Assembly (NCBI RefSeq): GCF_963576675.1
Contig: NC_088916.1
Span: 8,757,001-8,821,000 of the forward strand
Source: Euphorbia lathyris
Taxonomy: Eukaryota > Streptophyta > Magnoliopsida > Malpighiales > Euphorbiaceae
DNA: 64,000 nucleotides
Reading direction: 5' to 3'
Below the pieces are notes generated by a model. The model was not told the origin of the DNA. It saw only the letters and a list, made by a program, of their open reading frames with translations, and made no database searches. The translations under genes and the position numbers were made by a program. Below are positions 1 to 12,400 of this stretch, one piece after another (positions within the stretch are counted from its first letter, which is position 1; the number at the start of each line of letters is the position of its first letter).

Positions 1-556
1 ATAAGGATCTTGTGATTTTCAGACCTATCATTGAAAGGTTTAGATCTCTCGCTTAGCTACACTAATTTTATTGTATTTAGATTCACTGTTGTAAATCTTG
101 GGTCTTTATCTTTTTTAATCTAGGGCAAGACAGTGCCTGATACAGTAGATGGTATGAACTCATCTGATTCCTTTTTATTTGAACACTATTTGCAGAGATA
201 GTAAGAATGCTTCAGTACATGGAAAGGCTGACTGAAGAGATTATTAATCGGTTCATGCCTTTAGCTATGGGAAGATTTCTTTAACTTACTGAATATATGT
301 TAATGTTATGTTGGTTTGAACTGATTGGTCATGCCTTTAGAAGTGATTGTGTATGTTTGATGTACTCTTTTGGAACCTAGAACTCATTGATTTAGGAAAC
401 TAGCCTGATTTAGTATATATATTGTTATGTGGGTTTGAACTGAACGATTACATATATGTATGATGTTTTGGGTGATGATGAAATGATTGGTATGAACTGA
501 TTGGTTCGATATAACTGTTTAGGAAGCTAGGACTCATATAGTTTATGTATGAATGA

Positions 557-1250
557 TCATTAAGCATGTGGCTGATTAGGCATACTCTAAAGCTTTGAAT
601 GTTCGTTGAGATTGACATTACTCTTACACCTATGAGTTATACTGCTAGAAGTGATTGAGTATGTGTATGTGTATGAAACATGCTTATGTATGATGTTCTG
701 TTGATGTTTATGTTTGAGGTTCTGTATGAGTATGTGTACGATTGTTCATTTGGGCATGCAGCTTATTAATCATGCATCAAGTATTAGAGGAACATTGATG
801 AATGATCATTACGCATGTGGCTGATTAGGCATACTCTAAAGCTTTGAATGTTCATTGAGATTGACACTACTCTTACACCTATGAGTTATATTGCTAGAAG
901 TGATTGAGTATGTGTATGTGTATGAAACATGCTTATGTATGATGTTCTGTTGATGTTTATGTTTGAGGTTCTATATGAGTATGTGGACGATTGTTCATTT
1001 GGGCATGTAGCTTATTAATCATGCATCAAGTATTAGAGGAACATTGTAAAAGGGTCATTAAGCATGTGGCTGATTAGGCATACTCTAAAGCTTTGAATGT
1101 TCATTGAGATTGACACTACTCTTACACCTATGAGTTATACTGCTAGAAGTGATTGAGTATGTGTATGTGTATGAAACATGATTATGTATGATGTTTTGTT
1201 GATGTTTATGTTTGAGGTTCTGTATGAGTATGTGTACGAGGAACATTGTA
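557..1250. repeat. 249-bp tandem repeat, about 2.8 units (copy 1)
   Basis: The motif TCATTAAGCATGTGGCTGAT (unit 2: TCATTACGCATG...) recurs at 557, 806 and 1055, an exact 249-bp period. Units 1 and 2 are full length. Unit 3 lacks its last part and runs from about 1236 into a diverged stretch. Each unit is rich in GTATGTGTATG. The short minus-strand ORFs in this array are by-products of the repeat. Confidence 0.9.
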
Positions 1251-2039
1251 AAAGGGTCATTGAGCATGTATTAAAAGGTAAATTTAGGCTAATTGCATGT
1301 ACTGATATGGCTTGCAAATGATAAGATATCACCATACTCTTTTTGAAATTGAACATGACCTATGATGATAAGTAAGGAATAAGTTGTCTTGAATAAGTAA
1401 GGAATAGACATGCACGAATAAGTTGTCTACTTGTTATAGCATGTTCACTTGAATATACATGTCTTCTTGAATAAGTTGTCTACTTGTTATAGCATGCTAG
1501 GCATACTCTTAAAGCTGAAAATGTTATGAACTCAACTGGCTCATTTTTATTTGAAATGATAAGTAAGGATTCTGAATGCAATTCGTTTATGAAGCATGTA
1601 TGGAGCATGTATTAAAGGGTACATTTAGGCTAATTGCATGTACTGATATGGCTTGCAAATGATAAGATATATTTTGATTAGATAGAATATACATATACAT
1701 ATGAACTGAATAACAAGTTCTACATAAAGGGTTATGTATGTGCATTGGCCATACTCTTACTATGTTCCTTTCCACTCGGTTTGATATCGTAACAACAACA
1801 TTAAACATGGTGATAGGTTTATGATGCATTCAGCACAAATAGAGTCCCTTGTTTTGACAGCATCATAAACCTCATTACCAAGTTTAGAGTACCACAAGTA
1901 CAACCCAAGTGGAATGAGCATTGTAAAAGGGTCAGTTTAGTCTACTTGCACATACATACAAACTGAATAGCGAAGCTCTACTTTATATTACAAAAGGGGG
2001 GATGAGTGTTGCCTTTCGGTTGTAATTGACAGTCCAAAG

Positions 2040-2430
2040 TTCCTTAGCTGTTCTGACTAGTGAAAGGAAATTTGGAATTAGAATGAGAACCACATTTGGA
2101 TATCACATTGCCTTTCAATGCTCCTTTCACTTAGTCAAGACAGCTTAGGAGATTTAAACACCCTTCATATTCAGCACAAACAGAGTCCCTTGTGGTGACA
2201 TCATCATAACCCTCATTACCAAGTGGAAGAAGCATTATAAAAGGGTCAGTTTAGGAGCGCAAAGCTCTACGTTATATATTACAAAAGGGGGGGGGGGAAT
2301 TAAAGGTCCAAAACTCCTTAACTCTTTTGACTAAAGAAAGGAAATTTGGAATTGGAATGAGAACCACATTTGGAGCTCACATTGCCTTCCGATTCTCCTT
2401 TCTCTTAGCCAATATAGTTTAGTAGATTTG
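2040..2430. repeat. Degenerate tandem duplication within the CACTA-type element
   Basis: A stretch near 2030-2150 (GTCCAAAGTTCCTTA, then GAAAGGAAATTTGGAATTAG and GAGAACCACATTTGGA) recurs at 2310-2430 with about 15-20 percent difference by eye. The shared phrases CACAAACAGAGTCCCTTG and ATTATAAAAGGGTCAG also repeat nearby. Period is roughly 280 bp. The copy in the second block lies at about 41175-41565. The second repeat unit overlaps the last exon of the E2-like gene, so that exon's surroundings may have been reshaped by the duplication. Confidence 0.6.
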
Positions 2431-3150
2431 GACACCCCATATGCACTTTGCATACTCCTCAGTCCATATCCGGGCGATCCCCTCATACTCTTCCATGTTG
2501 CTGCGGTATTGCTCATCAACTGCTTCTTGCCCAGGAAATGGCTCCTCACTGGCTGTAGAAATAGATCATATATGTTCCACAGACACTACAAAATGCATAG
2601 AATAATTAGAACAAAAAAATGATGTTGTATGTTTATCAAATGAAATAGATAAATGGTTGCATTATACCGTGGCAGTGGAAAAGCGATGGTTATTAAGGAT
2701 ACGGGAAAGATTAATCAACCCTTGAGGAGCCACGTTAGGATGATATATCCTATTCCGGAAACAAAACTGAGAATAAGAGGAGAGATGTATTAGTGTATGT
2801 TTCATATAGGTGAATATATCTTACTGATCTGAGTTAATATTACTTTTGCAGGTCTGTTTGGGAAATCCGGATGGTAGCTGATTCTTATTTCAAATACACC
2901 CCTTTCATATGGGGTGTATTGGGGGCCTTTCATTCTGATCGACCATTTGAAGAAGTTACCATCGAGCGGACCTGTACGTTATCATCCAAGAAGAATCATT
3001 AGAAATACATAGAAGAAACCAGGAAGGGTTACAGAACAACTATGGATTGATATACGTACCATTGATGGCCAAAAGCCACTCTGGGTTCTCCATGTACAAC
3101 TTATTCAAGCCAGCAATTATTTCTCCTGGAGTTTCAACAAGGGGATCCAT
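2419..3150 (-). pseudogene. E2 ubiquitin-conjugating-enzyme-like gene in the CACTA element (copy 1)
   Basis: Four minus-strand exons can be placed: 3150-3060 (ATG start), 2971-2844, 2766-2668 and about 2552-2419. The first three join in frame through GT-AG introns. Translation shows the UBC fold in order: an N-terminal helix; a strand region around FKWSIRMKGPQYTPYERGVF, matching the E2 pattern W-x(3)-GPxxTPYExGVF; the turn YHPDFPNRPAK; then RIYHPNVAPQGLINL, matching HPN-x(4)-G-x-I-C-L but with Asn (codon 2712-2710) where E2 enzymes have the catalytic Cys. Exon 4 encodes a typical E2 C-terminal helix (YEGIARIWTEEYAK), but in a frame that does not follow from exon 3 without a further indel or alternative splicing. 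It cannot act as a normal E2. A UEV-like or captured, decaying gene is the best description. Confidence 0.75.
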
Positions 3151-4032
3151 TGTTGGTAAGTTTTCTGGCTGTTGAAGGTATCATTCTGAATTATGATGCA
3201 TATATTTATAGTGACATGATTGTGGTAAGTGAAAGCCCGTGTTAGGGGAAGGGTCACGTAATTACTACTGAGTTTAGGGTTGTGTGTAATATTAATGACC
3301 TGTTTGGCTTTTGCAGATAGCAAGACCTTTGGTATTATAGGCCTAATTATTACTCCAAGATATGGATTGACTTATGGAAGATATTGGTTATTATTTTTGT
3401 GTTTTAATTCAGAAATGTATTAGGTATTCAAGATATGGATTGATGTTAGGCACAAATGTAAACATATTATGAGTATTGGTCTCCAATAAAATTGAAACCA
3501 TTGTTATACAGAATTTAATCTTCACATTTTAGAATGTTTCTGTATTCAGGTATAAAAATCAGAAATTCAAACGAAGAAGAAGGCATAAAGTGACATTTTA
3601 ATTTTGAAAAATGTCATCTAAACAGCAATAAAAAGACATTAAAAAAATGTTTATGTCATATGAAAAAAACTCCTTTGACATGGTTGATTAAGACCTGTGC
3701 CATCTAAACAGGCTATAACGGCAGAATTTATTATACAAATTGTCATCTCAAATTAAATATGTCAATTTCCCACACGCTAACCTGACGGTTTTAATTGTCA
3801 GCATGTCATGTGATGACATTAAAGGTGACGTCAGTAATAAATAAGCTTCATCGATCGTAACAAGGGAAAGATGACAATAATAAAATAGGCTAATGTCATG
3901 TGTGATGACGAAACATGACAGAACCTGACCGTCGTCTGAAGGTGCAATAGACGGCAGCGAGCCCCGTGACAGATTTATATCTCGCGGGACGACGGTTTTT
4001 AACCGTCGTCTGAAGAGGGTTTTGGCGTAGTG

Positions 4033-4973
4033 TTAACATTCGCAAGAATTTTAATATTTTTATTTATTAAAATGTTAATTTTTTGTAAGCAACGAAACTG
4101 CTATTGTAAATTATGATGGAATGAAATTTAAGGCAACAACTTATTTTAAAGCAAAAAATGTTATTTTAAACGTAACATATAGTTATTGCTATGAATGTTT
4201 TATTTTACAATAAATTTATTGTTGCAAAAGGTAATAATTTCATATGGAAATAAAAAAAAAAATTGTTTGCAACAATTTTTTTAATCCAAAACATTATAAT
4301 ATGGAAATAGAAAAAATATTGTTTGCAACCAGATACACTTTAACAGGAACTTAGAAAACACAAAAAGTACTTTCTAAGTGGACAAATTATGATTTTTTTT
4401 TTCTAGATGTATATACTTAATTTTATATTTTAACATATTTTTCTAAGTTGGTTCAAAACAATCCAAACATAGTCGAAATTGTTTGAGTGGAATATTTAAT
4501 AATCTCATATTGTTTGGCTGGAAAGATATCTGAAGGATGGTAAATATTACAATTACTTAAATACTTATGTACAAATAATTTATCAATTTTTGTTTCTTTT
4601 GAGGCTCAAATTAACCTCTCATCAAAATTGATTGACCTTTACAAGGCACAAAACATTATCCCAAATAAAACACAAGTTGAGCTTACTATCAAAGTTTTTT
4701 TTTTTTTTAAATTCAAAAGAATTATAAGAAAATACATTAAAACATTTATGAGAGAATTAAGATTAATATCAAGCATTGCAATTTAAGGAAAACATAATGA
4801 TATGAGTTATTACAATTGAATTGTTCCCTCCTATAAGAATATAAACCAAATTCCCATGGTAGGGAGACACAGGGCGGATGTAGGGGGTCAAAGGGGCATT
4901 TGGCCCCCTTCATCCCCAAAAAAAAAAAAAAATTGTCCAAAACAACGTCGTTTTGCCTTGTGGGTTTTTGATA
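4033..4973. other. AT-rich spacer without genes
   Basis: This stretch is strongly AT-rich with many short homopolymers and recurring phrases such as TTGTTTGCAACAA and TATGGAAATA(G/A)AAAAA. I see no credible ORF. The two large copies differ here by a 10-bp indel near 4330 (copy 2 near 43460). The equivalent in copy 2 is 43168-44098. Confidence 0.6.
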
Positions 4974-4982
4974 TAAAAAGAA

Positions 4983-5167
4983 TGGTTAAGGTGCAAAAAT
5001 ACCCCTAACGTTTTGGATTAGGAGCAATTTTACCCCTAACGTCATAGTGTCTGAAATTGATCTAATTTATCCTACAAATATTAGGGGTAAAATTACATCA
5101 TTTTAGATGTTAGGAGTAAAATTGCTCCTTACCCAAAATGTTAGGGGGTATTTTTGCAACTTTATCC
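4983..5167. mobile_element. Small MITE with 9-bp target duplication (copy 1)
   Basis: A 185-bp palindromic element. The left arm begins TGGTTAAGGTGCAAAAATAC; the right arm, reverse-complemented, begins GGATAAAGTTGCAAAAATAC. The arms continue pairing through the motif CCCCTAACGTTTTGG and the next motif GAGCAATTTTAC. Identical 9-bp flanks TAAAAAGAA occur at 4974-4982 and 5168-5176. Terminal inverted repeats plus a 9-bp target duplication indicate a Mutator-type MITE. It has no coding capacity. Confidence 0.75.
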
Positions 5168-5176
5168 TAAAAAGAA

Positions 5177-6352
5177 GCAGCATAGGTAAAGGCAGCAGAT
5201 CGTTTTCAAGCTATGACCGATCGTAGATGTGAATTGCCACCTCGTAATCGTCGATTTATTTAGCATTAGAAGTTTTTATTATTATTTTAAAACATTTTGT
5301 ATCGAATAGTAATTATGTACTAAAGTATATTTTTTAATTAATGCTATTTTGTCTAAAAAATAATTTACATAGAGTTTTACCCCCTCCCTCAAATCCTGGC
5401 GGGAGAGACATGACTGATCAACATTTTTCATGTAAAAAGTACAAGGAAAATATTTTAGAATGTCTGTTTTCGTCGGTATTAAGGCAACCATTTATGGTAA
5501 ATGGGGTGAAGTTTCTTTTATAATTGTGTTTCCTCATTTCTCCATAACATGTAAAATTAGAGAACTGAACGAAGAATACAATCAATCCAAATGTTATATC
5601 TATAATAACAAATTGAGCAATTACAGGAGTAATATCAAAAAATTGGTTCCTTCTTAATTTTATTTATGTAGTAGAAAATTATGTGTGATAAAAGAACAAC
5701 CATAATAACAAAATTAGTCATGTTCCAATGTATTTAAAAAAAGGATTAGAAGCTGGTGTCAGCTTAATCACTCTTTCTCGTTGCTGTTTGTTTAAATTCC
5801 CATCTAGGCCAACAGATGCTTTTGGAGAGCATGGTTCTGCCAAGAAGAATCAGACAATGCTATCTGATTCTATTCCACTGTAGCCAAATGACAAATAGCA
5901 ATATTGTAATAAACAAATTTCCTTGTCTCATAACAAAATGTAGAGATTCAGACAACCCTATCTAGAGAAACAAACATCTAGGGAAGCATATAATTCACAA
6001 GACTGTTCCAATGTTTATAATTTTCACATCTAGGGAATTGGAAACTGAACATAACTGGGTGAAAGCTTGTGCATATGATGACTAGAACATATTCATTTTC
6101 TAAAAAACCATTTCTAGCTTCACTTGTATACCAATGAATGCTACCAAATAAATGTCTTTCATCATCTATCTAAATTAACTTAATTACCAAAATAAGTCCA
6201 TTACCAAAATAAACATCATAATTGATAAACATCATCATTCTTCTACCTTGACTGTTTACTTTCTTAACCTTGTATTTATGCGACTAAAACGCAACAGTTT
6301 ATACCTTTTTAAAGGTAAATTTGGGAAGACACTTGCTCTTCTGTGTTGCACC
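5177..6352. other. AT-rich spacer with no recognised gene
   Basis: Several short ORFs of 60-70 codons overlap here on both strands, none with recognisable domains. A phrase at about 5805-5880 follows CTAG and could be an exon remnant, but I could not assign it. Because the adjacent 6353-7225 is a trehalose-phosphate synthase pseudogene on the minus strand, this part may contain its decayed 3' end. The copy 2 equivalent is 44302-45478. Confidence 0.5.
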
Positions 6353-7225
6353 TCAGTTTCGAACTTGACCAAGTTGCCAAACTTTGAAGCAATGGCAGTA
6401 CATAGCAGTATCATCTACATAGTACCTAGTCTTGCTTGGTTTTTGTCCAACACTCCATAGAAAGATCTCAGGAGCTGACGAATGTAACAAACTCGAAGCT
6501 GTTTTGGATATGCTTTTCAGCATGTCTTCATCGGATTTGTCATTCCCAATGCACATCACAAAATCTGGGGATTTTTCATCAGTGATCATTGCAGAAAGTA
6601 TTTTCTCTCCTACAAGCCCTTTAATGACTCCTTACATATTAATTGGTTAAGTAAGACTCAAGGACGGATAGAAAAAAAGAAAACCATGTACACAACTGAT
6701 ATCATACTGTGTCTTCTGCTGCAAATGTTGTTCCACAGCCAACAACTTGAGACCAATGCCATTGCAAATGTCTATGTCATCAACTCCAACAATAAATGTT
6801 GTTTAACGAAGAAGAAGATGAGTACACAGACTGTATAATATATTTTGATTTGGCAAAAGAATGTCTGGATTATATGAATTTGCCTTCAAAAAAGTTTGGA
6901 TTGTTCAACTGTGATGAATTTACAAGGAGTCTATATAGCAATTAAAGGGAAAAAACTCAGTTATGGGTACTCGAAGACCACTTTGGATTGAAAAGATTAT
7001 GGAACAAAATTTCATGTTTTGATTTTATTTCCCCTCTCATCCCTCTCTTCTTCAGCTTTACATCGAATGGAGAAACTTTGGTTCAGACAGGGAATGATCG
7101 ACTTGGCATATACGACACAAAAGATGGTAGCCAAACTTTTTAAGGCAAATTCATATAGTCCAGATTGCACCCGCATACTTATTGTCCCAACAAAAAAGGT
7201 CGGGTTGATCATCATTTCCAATTGA
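6353..7225 (-). pseudogene. Class II trehalose-6-phosphate synthase pseudogene fragments (copy 1)
   Basis: Three pieces on the minus strand follow the order of plant class II TPS proteins. Around 7200-7150 FFVGTISMRV resembles the glucosyltransferase-domain FGRTV segment. Around 6810-6725 VDDIDICNGIGLKLLAVEQ resembles the conserved VDDMD...LKLLAMEQLL block. At 6640-6353 GLVGEKILSAMITDEKSPDF, CIGNDKSDEDM and VGQKPSKTRYYVDDT match the HAD-type trehalose-phosphatase-like domain at the C terminus. In a living gene, GT20 and phosphatase-like domains are joined in a protein of roughly 850 residues; here most of both is missing and the frames do not connect. It is a relic, not a functional enzyme. 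Confidence 0.8.
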
Positions 7226-7773
7226 TTTCAACATAGTATAGTAATACATTTTATTTGTACCTCTAAACAGCCACGCCACACCCCATAGCATGTCATCCTA
7301 CAATATCAATCAAACTAGTCACATTTCAAAACATGGTTAACAATTTTTCACATTTGCATAAAATTGAACAAAGAAAATTGAACTACCAACCTCTGGGCAT
7401 TGACTAGCTATGCAAATATCTTCGGTATAAAACAAGTATCAAGATCATAAGTGAAATAAACTTCTTTTCTTCCTATCCTGAGCAGATTGTAAACAGGAAA
7501 AAAGGTAAGCAATTACCTCCAATATCTCTTTATTTGGTATCATGAAGATAATTTTGTACGGGTTCATGACTATCTGTTGATGATCCTTCTACCAACATAA
7601 GAAGGCAAAGGAAATATGGCTATGCAAAACGTAGTCGTGTGTCCGTTTGTAAGCCTAAACGCAATCACATCCCATTAACAGATATACTCTTTTTGTTTTC
7701 TTTTTGTATGCTTATGTAGGTGTATTTGTATTGTGTCAGATCTTCAATTGGTAATTTGGTAGGAGTAACATAG

Positions 7774-9225
7774 TGTTAAGCCCAAAATATACCTAAAATA
7801 TCATCAATGATTACATCAATATTGCTACGAATTTATGCTATTTATAACTGTTTAGAAAGCTTTTACTCTCGAATATGTTTCTTTCTTGTAGGGTACATAA
7901 ATATTTGGTAAAATCCAAATAGGAACGAAAAGAGCTCAAAAACAGAAGAAAAACCCTACAAAAGGAGTCGAAGACGACAGAAATTAAAAACGCCAAGTCG
8001 AGGACGAGAACAAAAGCCGAAGAAGTGAAAAACGTTCCGTGCCGCGACCGCGGCCCCCAAATTCTCGGTCGCAACAAGCGTTCTTCAGCTTCTCCTTCCC
8101 TTCGTTCGAAGACCAATTGATGCTCCCCCATTCTCGGTACGAGCAGGAGTCTGTAGAAGCCTAATTGCACACTTTCGTTTTCGACGAAACGCGATTGTTC
8201 GGGTGGATAAAGACGTCCTTTCACAACGGATACGATTCACAACGGACGCGACACTTCAATCAAGACTCTTCAACATCTATAAATAAAGAGTTGATGGAGA
8301 GTTGAAGATATGTAGAAGAAAGAGATTAGTATAGAATTTATGGAGAAATTCCGAGTCAAGTGATTTAGAAGTTAGATTTCGATTCTGTAAAAAGCAATAT
8401 GCTGTACACACATTGTTTATTCAATAATAACAAGTTCAGTAGCGTTTAGACATTGTTCCAATTTAGTTTTCATTTTGGTAGTAGACCGACCAAGTCTCTA
8501 TTACGAAGATTCAACGAGAAGATTGAGTAGAGGATCCGCCCCTGAGCCTGACAAACTCTAACGAAACCCAAGGAAAGGATTGACAACCCGTTCACTTGCA
8601 AGTCGTCGAATGTTTCCATGCTTCATGTTCTCTGTAAACTTGTATCAATTTATATTTCATCTAATAAAGTCCGTTCTATTCGATAGATTTTTATGCAGCA
8701 CTTTGGTAAAGGATCCGAAGTGGATGCTGGTGTTTTCATTAAAACGTATTTAATTCAAAATCTTTACAAGGAAACTTTGTTGAACACTTAGGCAAATTAT
8801 TATTTCGAAAGAGTTTTAATTTGATTAAGGGCAATTATCCCGGATAGGGTTTTGTCATGTTCAAAGCCTAATAATTAGAGGTTCCGTCATTTATTTCATC
8901 TTTATAATTCATACAAAGTTTAAAGTTGTTTTCTTTGCTTAATGCAAACAAATACATTTGTTTACTTTTCTAAAAAGTACTAAACATTCTTGTCTTGCAA
9001 ATTCATTCTTAAATCAGAATATTTTCTAACATTTTCATATTCTAATCTAATTCTCATTCTAGCAATTTCAAAACCAAAACCGATTAAACGATTTTACATA
9101 TTATAAACCTTAAAAGTAAATTTAACCGATTATAAATAAGTTTTGTTTGAAAAAACGTTCCCTGTGGGATCGATATCTTTTATTACTACAAACGTATACC
9201 GTGCACTTGCGGAAACCGCTCAACA
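7774..9225 (+). repeat. Athila 5' LTR (copy 1)
   Basis: 1452 bp, starting TGTTAAGCCCAAAATATACC and ending CCGCTCAACA just before the primer site. Compared with the 3' LTR of the same element it lacks about 20 bp near 8138 (the second TTCTCGGT module) and differs at many single sites. A TATAAATA box lies at 8279-8286. The 128-codon minus-strand ORF here is also found broken in other LTR copies and is not taken as a gene. Confidence 0.95.
8279..8286 (+). promoter_or_regulatory. Putative LTR core promoter (TATAAATA)
   Basis: TATAAATA sits about 505 bp into the LTR and is conserved in all four LTR copies (8279, 20519, 47399, 59631). It is the best TATA-like site in the LTR and would direct transcription into gag-pol. 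Confidence 0.5.
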
Positions 9226-9231
9226 AGTTTT

Positions 9232-9249
9232 TGGCGCCGTTGCCAGGGA
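9232..9249 (+). other. Primer-binding site, tRNA-Asp type (copy 1)
   Basis: TGGCGCCGTTGCCAGGGA starts 6 bp after the 5' LTR. It matches the complement of the 3' end of plant tRNA-Asp (TGGCGCCGTTGCCGGGGA) with one mismatch, the usual primer of Athila/Tat elements. Confidence 0.9.
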
Positions 9250-9415
9250 ACGCCAAAATTTTTGATAAAATTTTAAATTTTTCGTGTTTTATTTCGAATC
9301 TAGGTTTATTCATACTTATTTTAATTTTTTTAATTTAATAATTTTCAATTACTAATATATTTATTCTTCAAATTCTGTTTTGTCGTAGTTTCGGTTCGTG
9401 CAAGATTTCAAGTTC

Positions 9416-12400
9416 ATGCGCAGTTCTCGTAGTTCAGGCATACCACCAAAACCACTAGACCCAGAAATTGAAAGGACACTTAAGAAGAACAAAAACAACA
9501 ACAAAAACAAAAACAAACACAAGAACAAAAACAAAACCCCAGTAAAGACAAATACCGAATCTGGTAAAATGGCAGACCCACCAACACTTATGGATTACGC
9601 TAGGCCAGGTGTGGCCGGTGTGACCAATAGTATCGTTAGACCCAGAATCACCGCAAACCAATTTGAAATTAAGCCTGCGTTGCTTAATATGTTGCAAAAT
9701 AATGTAACATTTTATGGGTTAACTAACGAAAATCCTAACACCCATTTAAGAAATTTCCTTGAAATTTGTGACACTTTTAAAATCCCAGATGTGACTGCAG
9801 AAGCAATCAAACTTCGCCTTTTTCCTTTCACTTTGAAGGATAGGGCTAAAGAATGGTTAACTTCTATGTCAGCCGCAACTTTTGCCACTTGGGAACAATT
9901 AGTCCAAGCGTTTTTATCAAAAAAATTTCCTTTAGCAAAAACCGCAAGAGTCATTAAAGAGTTAACATCTTTTTCTCAAAATGATAATGAAACTCTTTAT
10001 GAGGCTTGGGAACGTTTTAAAGAACTTCAACGTTTATGCCCACACCACCAATTGCCCGCTGAACTTTTAATGCAAACATTTTATAATGGACTAAATCCTA
10101 CAACTAGAGGTTCATTGGACGCTATGTCTGGAGGGTTATTCATGAAGAAAACATCTGCCCAAGCAAGAGAACTTTTGGAGGAAATGGCAATCAACAGTTG
10201 TATGTGGCCCGCGGAACGTGGACACGTACCAATAGTGAAACCATCATCCTCAGCAACATCATCAGTTAAAGGTATAGTGAATCTTGATCCAGTAGCGATG
10301 TTGCAAGCCCAATTTTCTGCCTTATCGCACAAAATTGATAGGTTTATGGCACCGTGTGATCCTAATGGTAACCCAATCCAAACAGATGTGGACTACGAAG
10401 GTATGAGTGAAATTGAACAGGTAAATTTTGTCCAAGGGCAAAACCAAAACAATAACCCTTATTCCAATACATATAATCCTGGATGGAGAAATCATCCTAA
10501 CTTTAACTGGAGAGATAATAATAATAATACTAATGCTAATCAAAATCGTACTGCTAATTATCAAAATCAATCAAGAGATACGATTAGCACTTTATCTTCT
10601 AAAATCGACAAATTTATTGATGCTATGAGCGGAAAAATAAGTAATCACGACGATGGTTTTAAACGGATCGAGAATAAATTCGATCAGCTTATTAAAAACC
10701 AATCATCTAGCATCCATAATTTGGAGATTCAAATTGGACAACTCGCTAAATCAATTCCATCCCGCAAAGAGGGAAGTCTTCCAAGCCATACGAAAGAAAA
10801 TCCGAAAGAGCATGTTAAGGCTATCACTCTTCGTTCAGGGAAAAATTACTTAGGCCCGGAAATGCCCGGAAATTCGACCTTACCTGGAACTGATTTACCA
10901 ACGCCCAAAGAAGATACTTTAAAACAAAAAGATGCACCAATTGACTCTAGTACAAAAACTTTTGTAGCCAAATCACCTTTTCCACACAAAGTCCGCAATA
11001 AGGACTATGATAAACAACTTTTAACATTTTTAGATAAACTTAAAAATTTGCATATTAATTTGACGTTTATGGATGCGATTACGCAGATTCCCAATTATGG
11101 TAAATTCCTCAAAGATTTAATTTCAAAGAAAATCAGTTGGGAAGGAATTTCATCCATTTCACTAACTGAAGATTGCAGTTCGATTGTGTCAAGCAATTTG
11201 CCCACTAAACTCAAAGATCCCGAATGTTTTACCATTCCGTGTAAATTGGGAGATATTGAATTTCCCAGTTGTCTCTGTGATTTAGGAGCAAGCATTAACT
11301 TGATGCCATTATCTATTTTTAATAAGTTAGGCTTAGAAGAAGATATCAAACGTACCAATATGGTTTTGCAATTAGCGGATCAAACCACTAAAAGACCATA
11401 CGGTATAATCGAGGATGTTTTAGTTAAAGTTGACAAATTTATTTTTCCTACCGATTTCGTTATTTTAGATTTTGCTTATGATGTTAATTGTCCGCTAATC
11501 TTTGGTAGACCGTTCATGAACACGGGACGTGCTCTAGTTGATGTGTCGAAAGGGAAAGTAGTTTTAAGAATAGGAGATGATAAGATTGAGTTTGATATGA
11601 ATCAAGCGATGAAATATCCTATGGAGGATTTCGCTTGTATGAAACTTGATTTAATTGAAGAATGTGTAAATGACATTGTTCAAAAAGAAGAAATAATAGA
11701 ACCTATAATGAGTGAGGAACTAGAAGATAAGGACCCAGAACCTTTGATTCGTGAAGATGGACCAGTTCCGCCTTCAATTATAGTTCCACCTAAATTAGAA
11801 CTTAAAGAATTACCAAGTCATTTGAGGTATGCTTTCTTAGGCGAAGGCGATTCTCTACCTATAATTATCTCTAACAAATTAACACAAGTTCAAGAAGAGA
11901 AATTGAAAGAAGTTGTTAGAAATAGGATAGGAAGTATGGGTTGGCAAATTTCAGACTTAAAAGGTATTAATCCGAGTATCATAATGCACAGAATTCACTT
12001 AGAAGAAGATAAGCCACCTAAAGCGGATAGGCAAAGACGCCTAAATCCCAATATGAAGGAAGTAGTCAAAAATGAGATTACTAAACTTCTGGACAATGGA
12101 ATCATCTACCCTATCTCGGATAGTGAATGGGTTAGTCCAATCCATTGCGTACCTAAAAAGGGAGGCATAACTGTTGTAAGGAATGAAGAAGGTGAATTAA
12201 TACCTACACGAACCACCACTGGTTGGAGGGTTTGTATAGATTATAGAAATCTAAATAAAGCAACTAGGAAAGATCATTTTCCTCTTCCTTTCATTGATCA
12301 AATGATCGAAAGGATAGCTGGTCACGCTTTCTACTGTTTTCTAGATGGTTACTCCGGATTCTTTCAAATATACATTTACCCGGATGACCAAGATAAAACA

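Larger units (their letters stand above)
1..4032. mobile_element. Non-autonomous CACTA-type element, right part (copy 1)
   Basis: The right terminus at 4032 reads, on the minus strand, CACTACGCCAAAACCC, followed on the plus strand by TTA. The left terminus is outside the window, but the copy at 38570-43167 shows the whole element with TTA on both sides. The subterminal region (about 3590-4000) is dense in TGTCAT/ATGACA motifs, as expected of the transposase-binding subterminal repeats of En/Spm elements. No TNP2-like transposase is present, so movement would need a partner. The element carries a 249-bp tandem repeat and an E2-like gene. Confidence 0.85.

Noticed and set aside
557..1250. CRISPR array
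   Set aside because: The repeats are long adjacent 249-bp units without unique spacers, in a plant transposon context.
7838..8224. 128-codon minus-strand ORF in the Athila LTR (and relatives at 20045-20452, 47082-47345, 59167-59574)
   Set aside because: It lies wholly in LTR sequence, changes length with small indels between LTRs, and has no recognisable domain or promoter.
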